Below the pieces are notes generated by a model. The model was not told the origin of the DNA. It worked only from the letters and a program-made list of their open reading frames with translations, and ran no database searches. A program made the translations under genes and the position numbers. Below are positions 1 through 6,263 of a stretch of DNA of 17,505 nucleotides, one piece after another. Origin of the DNA: Thermoleophilia bacterium (GTDB lineage: Bacteria; Actinomycetota; Thermoleophilia; RBG-16-64-13); NCBI GenBank assembly GCA_016929985.1, contig JAFGIH010000164.1, positions 1 to 17,505 on the forward strand, read 5' to 3'. The first letter of the stretch is position 1, and every line of letters begins with the position of its first letter.

Positions 1-13
1 CACCGGCGCCCGG

Positions 14-550
14 CTAGTGATGCCGCTGCACCTTGAAGCGGAAGATGCTGTAGTGGTCGGCCACAGGGTCTATCCCGCCCTTGCGACACGCGATGCGCAG
101 TTGCTGATCGACCGTCTCCACACCCTCCAGGTCGGGCAGTAGAAGCCCTCGCCGACCATCGATGGTCCGTACGACGACCCCGTACTGCTTCGGGTCCAGG
201 TCCTCCGGGCCGCTCACTTCCTCCGGTGTTGCAAGCACGTCCACCGAGATGTCCAACCGGTCGAGCTCGCTCTCTTCCACAGGGTAGAAACGAGGGTCCC
301 GGCCGGCGGAGCTGATGGCATTGGCGACGATCTCTTCCTCGATGCTCGGCTGATAGGGCTCGGTGGTGCCGATACAACCGCGAAGCGACCCATCGGGCAG
401 GTGGAGCGACACGAAGACGCCGGCCCGCCGGGGCTGCCGGTCGGGGTCCTGGGCGGGCTCTATGACGGACCGAGTCCGGACGTAAGCCTCGATCGCCTGC
501 CGGGCCAGATTCACCAGAGGGTCTTCTCCCGCCTTCGCGGCTTCAGTCAT
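14..550 (-). CDS. AMMECR1-family protein (AmmeMemoRadiSam system protein A)
   Basis: The frame encodes 178 residues and shows the AMMECR1 signature LRGCIG (residues 56-61), followed by a DPRF segment (85-88) and the typical beta-strand text ending in a TVDQQLRIACRKGGI-like stretch. The family's length is about 170-200 residues, so it looks complete. Its biochemical function is not established; in many anaerobic prokaryotes the domain occurs with MEMO and a radical SAM enzyme, as here. The ATG at 550 overlaps the stop of the MEMO gene by four bases (ATGA), and AAGGGG lies seven bases upstream. The frame stays open upstream of this ATG through the MEMO gene, but that extension has no family similarity and would duplicate coding DNA. 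It is the last gene of the minus-strand operon visible in the window; only 13 bases remain beyond its stop. Confidence 0.93.
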   Translation of the reverse strand: MTEAAKAGEDPLVNLARQAIEAYVRTRSVIEPAQDPDRQPRRAGVFVSLHLPDGSLRGCIGTTEPYQPSIEEEIVANAISSAGRDPRFYPVEESELDRLDISVDVLATPEEVSGPEDLDPKQYGVVVRTIDGRRGLLLPDLEGVETVDQQLRIACRKGGIDPVADHYSIFRFKVQRHH

Positions 551-1401
551 TGCGCGGCCCCTTGCTCGTGCGCCGTTTCGGAGATCTCGACCTCCCCCAC
601 CAAATATCCTACTCCAAAGGGACCTTCGTACGACAGCACCCGGTTCTTGGCTTCGGCGCCCGTAGCCTGCACAGCGGCCACCACTCCGGCCAGCACGGCC
701 AGCGAACGGTAGCCGCACTCCCCAGCGGCGGCCGCCAGACCGGGAGAGATAGACAGCAGGCCCTCCCAGTCGCCGGCGCCGAAGGAGTCCGCGACCGCCC
801 GGTCGAACTCGGCGCCCCGCGGGTCGTACCCGGCGGGCGCCCCCGGTATGAGCCGGTGGCTCATGTCGCCGCTGGCCACGTAAAGCACCCGTTGCGGGGC
901 TTCCATCAGCACGCGGCCGATGACCTCCCCGAAGCGCTGGTGCTCGTCGCAACTGAGCAGAGAGAACGACAGCAGCACCAGCCGCCAAGGCTTGGTCAAC
1001 TCGCTCGTGAGATAAAGCAGGGGCACCAGAGAACCCCAGTCGAGCTCGACGATCTCCGCTGGCGAAGCCGTCGCGACAGTGGGGATGCCGCGCTGCTCTG
1101 CCCGGGCCATCATCCCTTCCGCGAGCGCCTGGTCGCCCGCGCACTCCATACGGACGTGCCCGGCCTGGAAGTAGGCGAGACAGCCCCGATACGACCTCGC
1201 GAGCGAGATCCCCATCTGATGGCGAGCGGTGGGGGCGTGCGGAGAGAGCAGCACGATGGTGTCAGGAGCCAACGCCGCAGTGCGCGCGCTGAGCTCGCTC
1301 ATGGCGTCGACGGTCGGCTGCGCCTCCCTCAGCCGTTCGCCCCCCACCTCGGGCACGATGATCGGGGGATGCGGTGTCACATAGCAGCCGATGAGCGTCA
1401 T
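547..1401 (-). CDS. MEMO-family protein (AmmeMemoRadiSam system protein B)
   Basis: The product has 284 residues and is recognisable as a MEMO1-like protein, a fold related to class III extradiol dioxygenases. The candidate metal ligands are His55 (in LLSPHAP), His182 (in SGDMSHRL) and Cys229 (in GECGYRS), matching the His/His/Cys arrangement known for human MEMO1. The substrate in bacteria is unknown. The ATG at 1401 is preceded by a strong ribosome binding site (GGGAGGT, seven bases away), and the gene begins two bases after the radical SAM stop codon. An upstream extension exists in the open frame but runs through the radical SAM gene and lacks family similarity. Its 3' end overlaps the AMMECR1 start by four bases, which indicates translational coupling within the triad. 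Confidence 0.93.
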   Translation of the reverse strand: MTLIGCYVTPHPPIIVPEVGGERLREAQPTVDAMSELSARTAALAPDTIVLLSPHAPTARHQMGISLARSYRGCLAYFQAGHVRMECAGDQALAEGMMARAEQRGIPTVATASPAEIVELDWGSLVPLLYLTSELTKPWRLVLLSFSLLSCDEHQRFGEVIGRVLMEAPQRVLYVASGDMSHRLIPGAPAGYDPRGAEFDRAVADSFGAGDWEGLLSISPGLAAAAGECGYRSLAVLAGVVAAVQATGAEAKNRVLSYEGPFGVGYLVGEVEISETAHEQGAAQ

Positions 1402-1403
1402 GG

Positions 1404-2447
1404 CTATACCTCCCGCAAATGGATGGCTATCGCGCGGCCGCAGCGCGGACAGTTGCTTCCGGTCAACGACATCCTGGTCACTCTGAAGCCCTGCCGTTCG
1501 ATCACGGTCTCCCCACACTCCGGGCAGATCGTCGATTCAGAATCATGTCCGGGGATATTCCCACCGTAGACGTGATTCAGACCCTGTTCGCGGCCGATCC
1601 GGAGCGCCGTCTCGATCGTGTCCACCGGGGTGGGAGGCGCGTCCAGCAGACCGTAGGCGGGATAGAACCGCGACACATGCCAGGGGATGTCGGGCGAGAC
1701 TGAGGCCAGGAAGGCGGCGAGAGCGCGCAACTCGTCTGGCTTGTCGTTGCGGCCCGGGATGACGAGCGTGGTCACCTCGGTCCACACCCCCATCTCCCAC
1801 AACCGGCGGATGGAGTCCAGAACCGGCTTCAGCCGCGCGCCCACGTAGGCGCGGTAGAACTCGTCGGAGAACGACTTCAGATCGACGTTGGCGGCATGCA
1901 GGCAGCCGTCGATGTCGCGCAGGGTGTCGGCGGTCATGTAGCCGTTGGTGACGAACACGTTCTTGAGACCGTTCTCGTCGGCCAAGCGCGCGCAGTCGCG
2001 GGCGAACTCGTAGAAGACGGTCGGCTCGGTATAGGTGTACGAGATGCTCAAGCAGCCGGTCTCCAGCGCCGCTTCGACTATCTGCCCGGGCGTATGCATG
2101 CGGCCCACGACCCTGCCCTGTTCGCGAGGCATCTGGCTGATATCGGAGTTTTGACAGAAGTCGCAGACGAAGTTGCAGCCCACCGTGGCCAGGGAGAAGG
2201 TCTTGCTGCCGGGCAAGAAGTGGAAGAGGGGCTTCTTCTCGATGGGATCGACCGCCGTGGAGACAAGGCGGCCGTACACCAGACTGTAAAGGACCCCGTC
2301 CCGGTTCTCACGTACGCCGCACCTGCCCCGCTCGCCCGGAGCGATGCGACAGTGATGCGCGCAGAGAAAGCAGTGGACGAGCGGACCGCCGCGCCATTCG
2401 CGCCAGAGCGCTGCCCGCACAGCTTCTGCAGGCCGGCTCGCTTCCAT
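1404..2447 (-). CDS. AmmeMemoRadiSam system radical SAM enzyme
   Basis: The product has 347 residues. The radical SAM CX3CX2C motif is Cys91, Cys95 and Cys98 (VGCNFVCDFCQN), which binds the [4Fe-4S] cluster that cleaves S-adenosylmethionine. An N-terminal cysteine group (Cys26, Cys29, Cys33, Cys43) and a C-terminal zinc-ribbon-like pair of CxxC motifs (308/311 and 333/336) flank the barrel, as expected for the PflA-like radical SAM proteins linked to AMMECR1 and MEMO. The substrate is unknown. The ATG at 2447 follows an AAGGGG ribosome binding site and lies six bases after the PHP gene stop. Its own stop is two bases before the MEMO start, so the genes are almost certainly co-transcribed. Confidence 0.94.
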   Translation of the reverse strand: MEASRPAEAVRAALWREWRGGPLVHCFLCAHHCRIAPGERGRCGVRENRDGVLYSLVYGRLVSTAVDPIEKKPLFHFLPGSKTFSLATVGCNFVCDFCQNSDISQMPREQGRVVGRMHTPGQIVEAALETGCLSISYTYTEPTVFYEFARDCARLADENGLKNVFVTNGYMTADTLRDIDGCLHAANVDLKSFSDEFYRAYVGARLKPVLDSIRRLWEMGVWTEVTTLVIPGRNDKPDELRALAAFLASVSPDIPWHVSRFYPAYGLLDAPPTPVDTIETALRIGREQGLNHVYGGNIPGHDSESTICPECGETVIERQGFRVTRMSLTGSNCPRCGRAIAIHLREV

Positions 2448-2453
2448 CTGTCG

Positions 2454-3164
2454 CTACCCCCTTGCCAGCTCTCCGTTGAAACGGCGTCTCACCCGCGTGA
2501 TAGGCGCCCTGAACTGCATGCCCCAGTTGGCGACGTATGCCCGCGCACCCAGGGTGTGACCGATCGTGCCCTCTTCGACCAGCTCGATCAGGGTGTCTTG
2601 GGATGGATACGCCTCCACGGTCACATAGGCCATACCCACCCCCGCTTCGTGATGAGCGTCACTACCAGCTCCGGCGGGCTTGCCCGCTCTCCGCGCCAGT
2701 CTCCGCGCCTTCCTGGCCGCGTCAGGCCCCAGTGCCCGTCCATTGACCACCTCGATGATATCGGCCAACTCGGCGGCTCGAGTGCGTTCGCTTCGAGAGA
2801 TCGCTCCCCTGCGGAACAGGGCGTAGGGATGAGGCAGATATACTAGTCCACCCTGGCCTCTGATGCATGTCACCGATTCCAGCAGCGACAGGCCGCTGGG
2901 GATCTCCTGCCAGATGTACAGCCCGATGATCTCACCGTCTGCGGTGGTCAGTTCGATACCCGGGATGACCCGCGGCAAGGTGATGTCGGCCTCGGCCAGA
3001 GACACGGCTTCCAGCGCACCCCGGACGGTGTTGTGGTCGGTCACCGCAAGGCAATGGATGCCCTTGGCCTTCGCCGCCTCGAGCAGGGCCGACGGGGACA
3101 TGAGTCCATCGGCGGAATAGGCGGTGTGGTTGTGAAGGTCTAATCTCAGCCCAGCAGCGGGCAT
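2454..3164 (-). CDS. PHP-domain metal-dependent phosphoesterase
   Basis: The product has 236 residues and carries the polymerase-and-histidinol-phosphatase (PHP) motifs in order: DLHNHT (His11, His13), VTDHN (Asp43, His44), GIEL (Glu71), LPHPY (His112), Asn141 and GSDAH (Asp169, His171). These residues bind a di- or trinuclear metal centre in the family. Length and motifs match stand-alone PHP hydrolases of the nucleoside 3',5'-bisphosphate/oligoribonuclease type, but I cannot assign the substrate. The ATG at 3164 lies two bases after the stop of the preceding small gene (TGACCATG) and has no clear ribosome binding site, so it probably depends on coupling. Its position directly upstream of the AmmeMemoRadiSam triad suggests a shared process; that link is inferred from position only. 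Confidence 0.9.
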   Translation of the reverse strand: MPAAGLRLDLHNHTAYSADGLMSPSALLEAAKAKGIHCLAVTDHNTVRGALEAVSLAEADITLPRVIPGIELTTADGEIIGLYIWQEIPSGLSLLESVTCIRGQGGLVYLPHPYALFRRGAISRSERTRAAELADIIEVVNGRALGPDAARKARRLARRAGKPAGAGSDAHHEAGVGMAYVTVEAYPSQDTLIELVEEGTIGHTLGARAYVANWGMQFRAPITRVRRRFNGELARG

Positions 3165-3166
3165 GG

Positions 3167-3367
3167 TCAGACGTCCGGGAAAGACCCGCTCATGCGGCGG
3201 CGGCGCCTATCGCGGACCACCCGCTTACCGCCCCCTTCAGACGCGGTGCGCCGGTCGATCTCGCGCCGGTCGATGATGACTTCTACGCCCTCGACCCCGG
3301 CGAAACGCTTCTGAAACTCCTTGTAGTACTTGTCTGCCAGCTCACGGGGGATCACGTAGTAGATCAC
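3167..3367 (-). CDS. Small basic protein of unknown function
   Basis: I do not recognise this protein. From the GTG at 3367 it has 66 residues: a hydrophobic start (VIYYVIP), an amphipathic helix-like middle (residues about 8-20), a strand-like VEVIID, then a tail dominated by arginine (DRREIDRR and a run of five arginines). A ferredoxin-like or DNA/RNA-binding mini-domain is possible but unproved. The GTG is chosen because GGGAGGAG sits seven bases upstream on the minus strand; a TTG at 3394 would add nine residues, but its upstream sequence has no ribosome binding site and that start would lie on top of the better one. It is the first gene of the operon and is tightly coupled to the PHP gene (two-base gap). 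Confidence 0.68.
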   Translation of the reverse strand: MIYYVIPRELADKYYKEFQKRFAGVEGVEVIIDRREIDRRTASEGGGKRVVRDRRRRRMSGSFPDV

Positions 3368-3374
3368 AGAGCGT

Positions 3375-3382
3375 CTCCTCCC
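3375..3382 (-). promoter_or_regulatory. Ribosome binding site deciding the GTG start at 3367
   Basis: On the minus strand the sequence reads GGGAGGAG, followed by seven bases and GTG at 3367. It is close to the anti-16S consensus and is the only strong site in the leader. It favours the 66-residue form over a TTG start at 3394. Confidence 0.65.
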
Positions 3383-3399
3383 ATCCTTCGACAAGTTCT

Positions 3400-3428
3400 A
3401 TGATAGTGTCTCGTTACTTTGTGTCCAA
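3400..3428 (-). promoter_or_regulatory. Putative sigma-70-type promoter of the small protein/PHP/AmmeMemoRadiSam operon
   Basis: The minus strand has TTGGAC at 3428-3423, a spacer of exactly 17 bases, and TATCAT at 3405-3400 (five of six bases of the TATAAT consensus). A transcript would begin near 3393, about 26 bases before the GTG at 3367. The -35 match is only partial, so this is a candidate. Confidence 0.42.
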
Positions 3429-3447
3429 GAGCCACGGCCTTCATACT
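3419..3447 (+). promoter_or_regulatory. Putative promoter of the Ser/Thr kinase gene, possibly giving a leaderless mRNA
   Basis: The plus strand has TTGTGT (3419-3424), 17 bases, then CATACT (3442-3447), a four-of-six match to TATAAT. The expected start point would fall at or next to the ATG at 3453. No Shine-Dalgarno sequence precedes this ATG, which fits leaderless translation, a common mode in actinobacteria. The -35 box overlaps that of the divergent promoter by two bases. Confidence 0.28.
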
Positions 3448-3452
3448 ATCGT

Positions 3453-5165
3453 ATGACTGAAACAGGCGACGAAAGCGGAGCGGGACCGCTCCTCAAGAAC
3501 CGATACAAGTTAGGCCGAGTGCTGGGTCGCGGCGGCATGTGTATCGTGTACCAGGCCTGGGATACGCGTCTGCAGCGTAACGTGGCCGTGAAGCGGCTCG
3601 AGCCTCCTCTCAACGAGGATCCCCGCACGCGCGCCAGGTTCGACCGCGAGGGCCGGGCGCTCGCCCAGCTTTCCCACCCCAACCTCGTGACCCTCATCGA
3701 CCGAGGCTCGAGTGACAACGAGGACTACCTCGTGTTCGAGTATGTGGAGGGACGGTCTCTCAAGGAGACGATCCGCGAAGGGCTCATGGGTGTCGGCGAG
3801 ATCGGGCGGGTGGCCGGGCAGGTGGCCGAAGGGCTGGCGGCTGCGCACCTCGTGGGCATCGTGCACCGCGACGTGAAGCCGCAGAACATCCTCATCGACC
3901 GCAACGGCCACGCCAAGGTCTCCGACTTCGGCATCGCAACGGGCCCCGACTGGACCCGCGTCACCCGCGCGGGATCGATCATCGGCAGCGCCCGGTACAT
4001 GTCGCCCGAGCAGATCCGCAGCAAACCGGTCGATGCCCGCTCGGACATCTACTCCCTGGGCATCGTCATGTACGAGATGCTCACCGGTCAACCTCCGTTC
4101 GACGGCACCAACATGCCGGAGATCGCCCGCATGCATCTGAACGCCACTCCACCCCCGATCGGCGACGTGCGGCCCAACCTGCCGGACGGGCTGGAGAGAG
4201 TGGTCATGCGCTGCCTGGAGAAACTCCCCGAAGACCGTTTCGCCTCCATGGACGAATTGCTCGGCGCCCTGGTGGGCTTGGGCCTCTACGCTCCCCAGCG
4301 GGGGCCTGAGGTCGCGTCTCCGCGCAAGCGGCACAGCCGCCGCGACGCCGAAGACGAACGTGCAGCCGCCCGCCGCCAGCGAGCCGGGGCTGCCGAGGGC
4401 CGCGACGAAGAAGTAGACGACAGCCAGTGGGCGCGCGAACAGGCCCGCATCCTGGGCCGCCGGCGCCGGGCCAAGCGCCGCTGGAAGATACTCGGAGCGA
4501 TCGGCGCCCTCATCTTGGTGGCGGCGGCGATAGTCCTTGCCCTCACACTCACAGGCGGAGGCGCCCCCTACGTCAAGGGGCTCACGCTCGACGAAGCCAA
4601 GAAGCTCGCGGAAGACGCCGGCATGGAAGTCGAGGTGACCGATCAGGTGCCGTCGTTCACCGAAGAAGCGGGGATCGTCCAGGCACAAGACCCCGGAGAA
4701 GGCCTGAAGTCCTCTGACGATGTCCTGCGCCTCACCGTGACCCGGGAGCCCGAGGAGGTCGGCGTCGTGAGCATGGTCGACTACGACCCCGAGGGCGACA
4801 ACGTGGAGAATCCCGACAAGCTTTCCCGGCTCACCGACGGCAAGGACAACACGACCTGGTCGACGGAGCTGTACCGGTCGGCCTCGTTCGGCGGGCTGAA
4901 AACAGGCGTCGGCCTGGAGTTCGAGCTCGAGGAGGAGGCGACCATCATAGAGATCGCTTCCGAGGTGGAGGGTTGGAAGGGAGAGTTGCTGCAGCCCCTC
5001 GATTCTGGCGGGCTGGCCAAGCTGCGCACGCTCGACGGCCAGTCGAACCAGATAATCTCGTTGACCACGGCCATCGACAAGGGCCGGCTCTGGTTCACCG
5101 ACCTGACGCCGTTGACGGAGAACCGCTGGGGCGTGGAGCTCTCCGAGATCACCTTCTACAAGTAG
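3453..5165 (+). CDS. Transmembrane Ser/Thr protein kinase with PASTA-like and discoidin-like ectodomain
   Basis: The product has 570 residues. The kinase domain (about 18-280) has the glycine loop GRGGMCIV (25-32), catalytic Lys47 in VAVK, the catalytic loop HRDVKPQN (138-145), DFG (158-160) and the SPE segment (184-186), so it should be active. An Arg/Glu-rich cytoplasmic linker (about 285-345) precedes one transmembrane helix (about 347-367). Outside lies one PASTA-like repeat (about 371-431; LTLDEAKKLAEDAG and GIVQAQDPGEG are typical), then a domain of about 130 residues with DGKDNTTWSTE, typical of the discoidin/F5/8C-like end found on some actinobacterial envelope proteins. The family senses cell-wall or envelope signals; PknB-type relatives have up to four PASTA repeats, so a single repeat is short. 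The gene appears to stand alone. The ATG at 3453 has no ribosome binding site, so leaderless translation is likely. Confidence 0.93.
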   Translation: MTETGDESGAGPLLKNRYKLGRVLGRGGMCIVYQAWDTRLQRNVAVKRLEPPLNEDPRTRARFDREGRALAQLSHPNLVTLIDRGSSDNEDYLVFEYVEGRSLKETIREGLMGVGEIGRVAGQVAEGLAAAHLVGIVHRDVKPQNILIDRNGHAKVSDFGIATGPDWTRVTRAGSIIGSARYMSPEQIRSKPVDARSDIYSLGIVMYEMLTGQPPFDGTNMPEIARMHLNATPPPIGDVRPNLPDGLERVVMRCLEKLPEDRFASMDELLGALVGLGLYAPQRGPEVASPRKRHSRRDAEDERAAARRQRAGAAEGRDEEVDDSQWAREQARILGRRRRAKRRWKILGAIGALILVAAAIVLALTLTGGGAPYVKGLTLDEAKKLAEDAGMEVEVTDQVPSFTEEAGIVQAQDPGEGLKSSDDVLRLTVTREPEEVGVVSMVDYDPEGDNVENPDKLSRLTDGKDNTTWSTELYRSASFGGLKTGVGLEFELEEEATIIEIASEVEGWKGELLQPLDSGGLAKLRTLDGQSNQIISLTTAIDKGRLWFTDLTPLTENRWGVELSEITFYK

Positions 5166-5173
5166 CGCCCGCA

Positions 5174-5248
5174 GCGAGGCGAAGCGAGCGCCGCCGGCGA
5201 TGCGAAGCGAGCCGACCCCCCACTCAGGCGATGCGCAGCGAGCGCCGC
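5174..5248. repeat. Three short GCGA-rich direct repeats
   Basis: Copies are at 5174-5194, 5197-5214 and 5228-5248, with the shared core GCGAkGCGmAGCGAGCsG. They start within ten bases of the kinase stop codon. Unit length and spacing are irregular, so this is a cluster of related units, not a clean tandem array. Confidence 0.6.
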
Positions 5249-5291
5249 AGCGAAGCTTTGCGGTACGTCCGCAGTGCTTCGCGGAGGTCCC
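5246..5291. repeat. 46-bp hairpin repeat, copy 1
   Basis: It is identical to 5370-5415 except for one base (G in GCGGTACGT, A in copy 2). Inside it, 5250-5263 and 5269-5282 form a 14-pair stem with one mismatch and one G-T pair around the loop TACGT. Being palindromic and present twice, it resembles REP-type or small non-autonomous mobile repeats. Confidence 0.75.
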
Positions 5292-5350
5292 TCGGCACCC
5301 CAAATGACTACATCGAGAGCGCATCGACCGGCGGTGAGCACTGAGGGGTC

Positions 5351-5429
5351 GCCCAGGGGCGTGAGGGTTCGCAGCGAAGCTTTGCGATACGTCCGCAGTG
5401 CTTCGCGGAGGTCCCTTACGCCCCTGGGC
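5351..5429. repeat. 17-bp inverted repeat enclosing hairpin repeat copy 2
   Basis: The arms 5351-5367 and 5413-5429 are complementary in 16 of 17 positions (GCCCAGGGGCG against CGCCCCTGGGC at the outer ends). Together with the inner stem the whole 79-base unit could fold into one long hairpin. Copy 1 lacks these flanking arms. It could act as a bidirectional terminator or a mobile repeat. Confidence 0.7.
5370..5415. repeat. 46-bp hairpin repeat, copy 2
   Basis: This is the second copy in the same orientation, 124 bases after the first, with one substitution. Its own stem is 5374-5387 with 5393-5406; the substitution opens the loop-closing pair. It lies inside the larger inverted repeat at 5351-5429. 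Confidence 0.75.
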
Positions 5430-5474
5430 CACTCATTGAGAGCTCACTGAGGTGGTCGACCCGCTCCCGGTACG

Positions 5475-6263
5475 CTACCCGACTGTGAAGCGAGTGATCC
5501 CCGCCCCCCAGCACGCCACCACCACCACGGCCGCCACGGCGATCACCGAAGCCAAGAACACCCAGTCAGAGCGCCGTACCACGACGCGCTCGCGATAAGT
5601 GCGGTCAGGAAAGGCGCCGAAGGCCCTGGCGTCCATGGCAATAGCAGTGCGGCCCGCCTTGCGCACCGCCCCGGCCAACAGCGGGATCGTGTAGCGGCGC
5701 GTCCGGGACCAGACGTGCAGCAGGCCCATGGGCTCCCGCGCCCCACGTACCCTCTGCGCCGCGCGTATGGTCTGGTAGTCGGTCTGGAGTAGCGGGAGCA
5801 TCCGGTAGCCGACCATGGTGCCGTAGGCGATGCGATAGTTCAGATGGAGCTGATGGACCAGACTTAGAATGAACCGCTGAGGCTCCGTGGTCCTGACAAA
5901 GACCAGTGAAAGCAGCGCGAAGCAGAGCAGCCGGGTCCACAGAGTCCCGGCGGCCCACAATGCCGGACCGGTGATCTTGACCGAGCCCAGATACGCGAGC
6001 GCCTCGGCCCCTGCGTTCTCTTTGTTGAAGAAGATGTTGGCAAGCAGGATGGCGATGCCCGCGATGGCGAAGACCCACAGGGGTTTGAGTTGAGTGCCGA
6101 AGCCCAGGCCGCCAAGAAGGCGCCCGGCCGCCAGGGTGAGCAAGAACAGCACCGCCGGCGTGAGAGGATCGTAGATGAAGGTCAGACAGAGCGCGACGAG
6201 AGCCACCGCAAGCAGCTTGATGCTCGGGTTGCGCCTCTGCAGATAGCCCGCCTGGGCGGCCAT
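5475..6263 (-). CDS. ykoC: ECF transporter T component, YkoC-like
   Basis: The product has 262 residues with several hydrophobic segments (about 16-46, 62-79, 99-124 and 234-252), and the two cytoplasmic coupling-helix motifs typical of EcfT/CbiQ proteins: RAAQRVRGA (167-175) and AMDARAFG (209-216). These helices connect the ATPases to the substrate-binding S component. It is the last gene of the thiamine operon; its ATG at 6263 shares one base with the ykoD stop (TGATG). Gene order (ykoF, ykoE, ykoD, ykoC) equals that of the Bacillus subtilis thiamine/hydroxymethylpyrimidine permease operon, which supports the symbol. Confidence 0.92.
   Translation of the reverse strand: MAAQAGYLQRRNPSIKLLAVALVALCLTFIYDPLTPAVLFLLTLAAGRLLGGLGFGTQLKPLWVFAIAGIAILLANIFFNKENAGAEALAYLGSVKITGPALWAAGTLWTRLLCFALLSLVFVRTTEPQRFILSLVHQLHLNYRIAYGTMVGYRMLPLLQTDYQTIRAAQRVRGAREPMGLLHVWSRTRRYTIPLLAGAVRKAGRTAIAMDARAFGAFPDRTYRERVVVRRSDWVFLASVIAVAAVVVVACWGAGITRFTVG

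Larger units (their letters stand above)
3399..3453. repeat. Imperfect inverted repeat spanning the divergent promoter region
   Basis: The arms are 3399-3409 and 3443-3453 and match in 9 of 11 positions (TATGATAGTGT against the complement TACGATAGTAT). The centre of symmetry is near 3426, between the two divergent genes, and each arm covers one proposed -10 box. It may be an operator, or may only reflect the symmetry of two facing -10 sequences. Confidence 0.35.
5166..5474. other. Repeat-rich intergenic region between convergent genes
   Basis: This 309-base stretch separates the 3' ends of the kinase (plus) and ykoC (minus). I see no credible gene. It contains three copies of a GCGA-rich unit, two copies of a 46-base hairpin repeat and a 17-base inverted repeat, each listed separately. 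No hairpin followed by a clear T-run was found on either strand, so conventional intrinsic terminators are not evident; the strong hairpins could still end transcription from both sides. Confidence 0.7.

Noticed and set aside
551..1144. N-terminal extension of the AMMECR1 protein reading through the MEMO gene
   Set aside because: The extension has no similarity to the family and overlaps a well-supported gene; ATG 550 has its own ribosome binding site.
5156..5344. Small coding genes in the repeat region
   Set aside because: Short frames on both strands translate the repeats into Arg/Ser/Ala-rich text without ribosome binding sites.
3510..5432. Long open frame on the minus strand opposite the kinase gene
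   Set aside because: It mirrors the kinase in a GC-rich genome, has no recognisable domain and lacks a ribosome binding site. The plus strand encodes a full set of kinase motifs.
5166..5474. CRISPR array
   Set aside because: Repeats are too few, differ in spacing, are overlapped by hairpins and have no uniform spacers; no cas gene is present.
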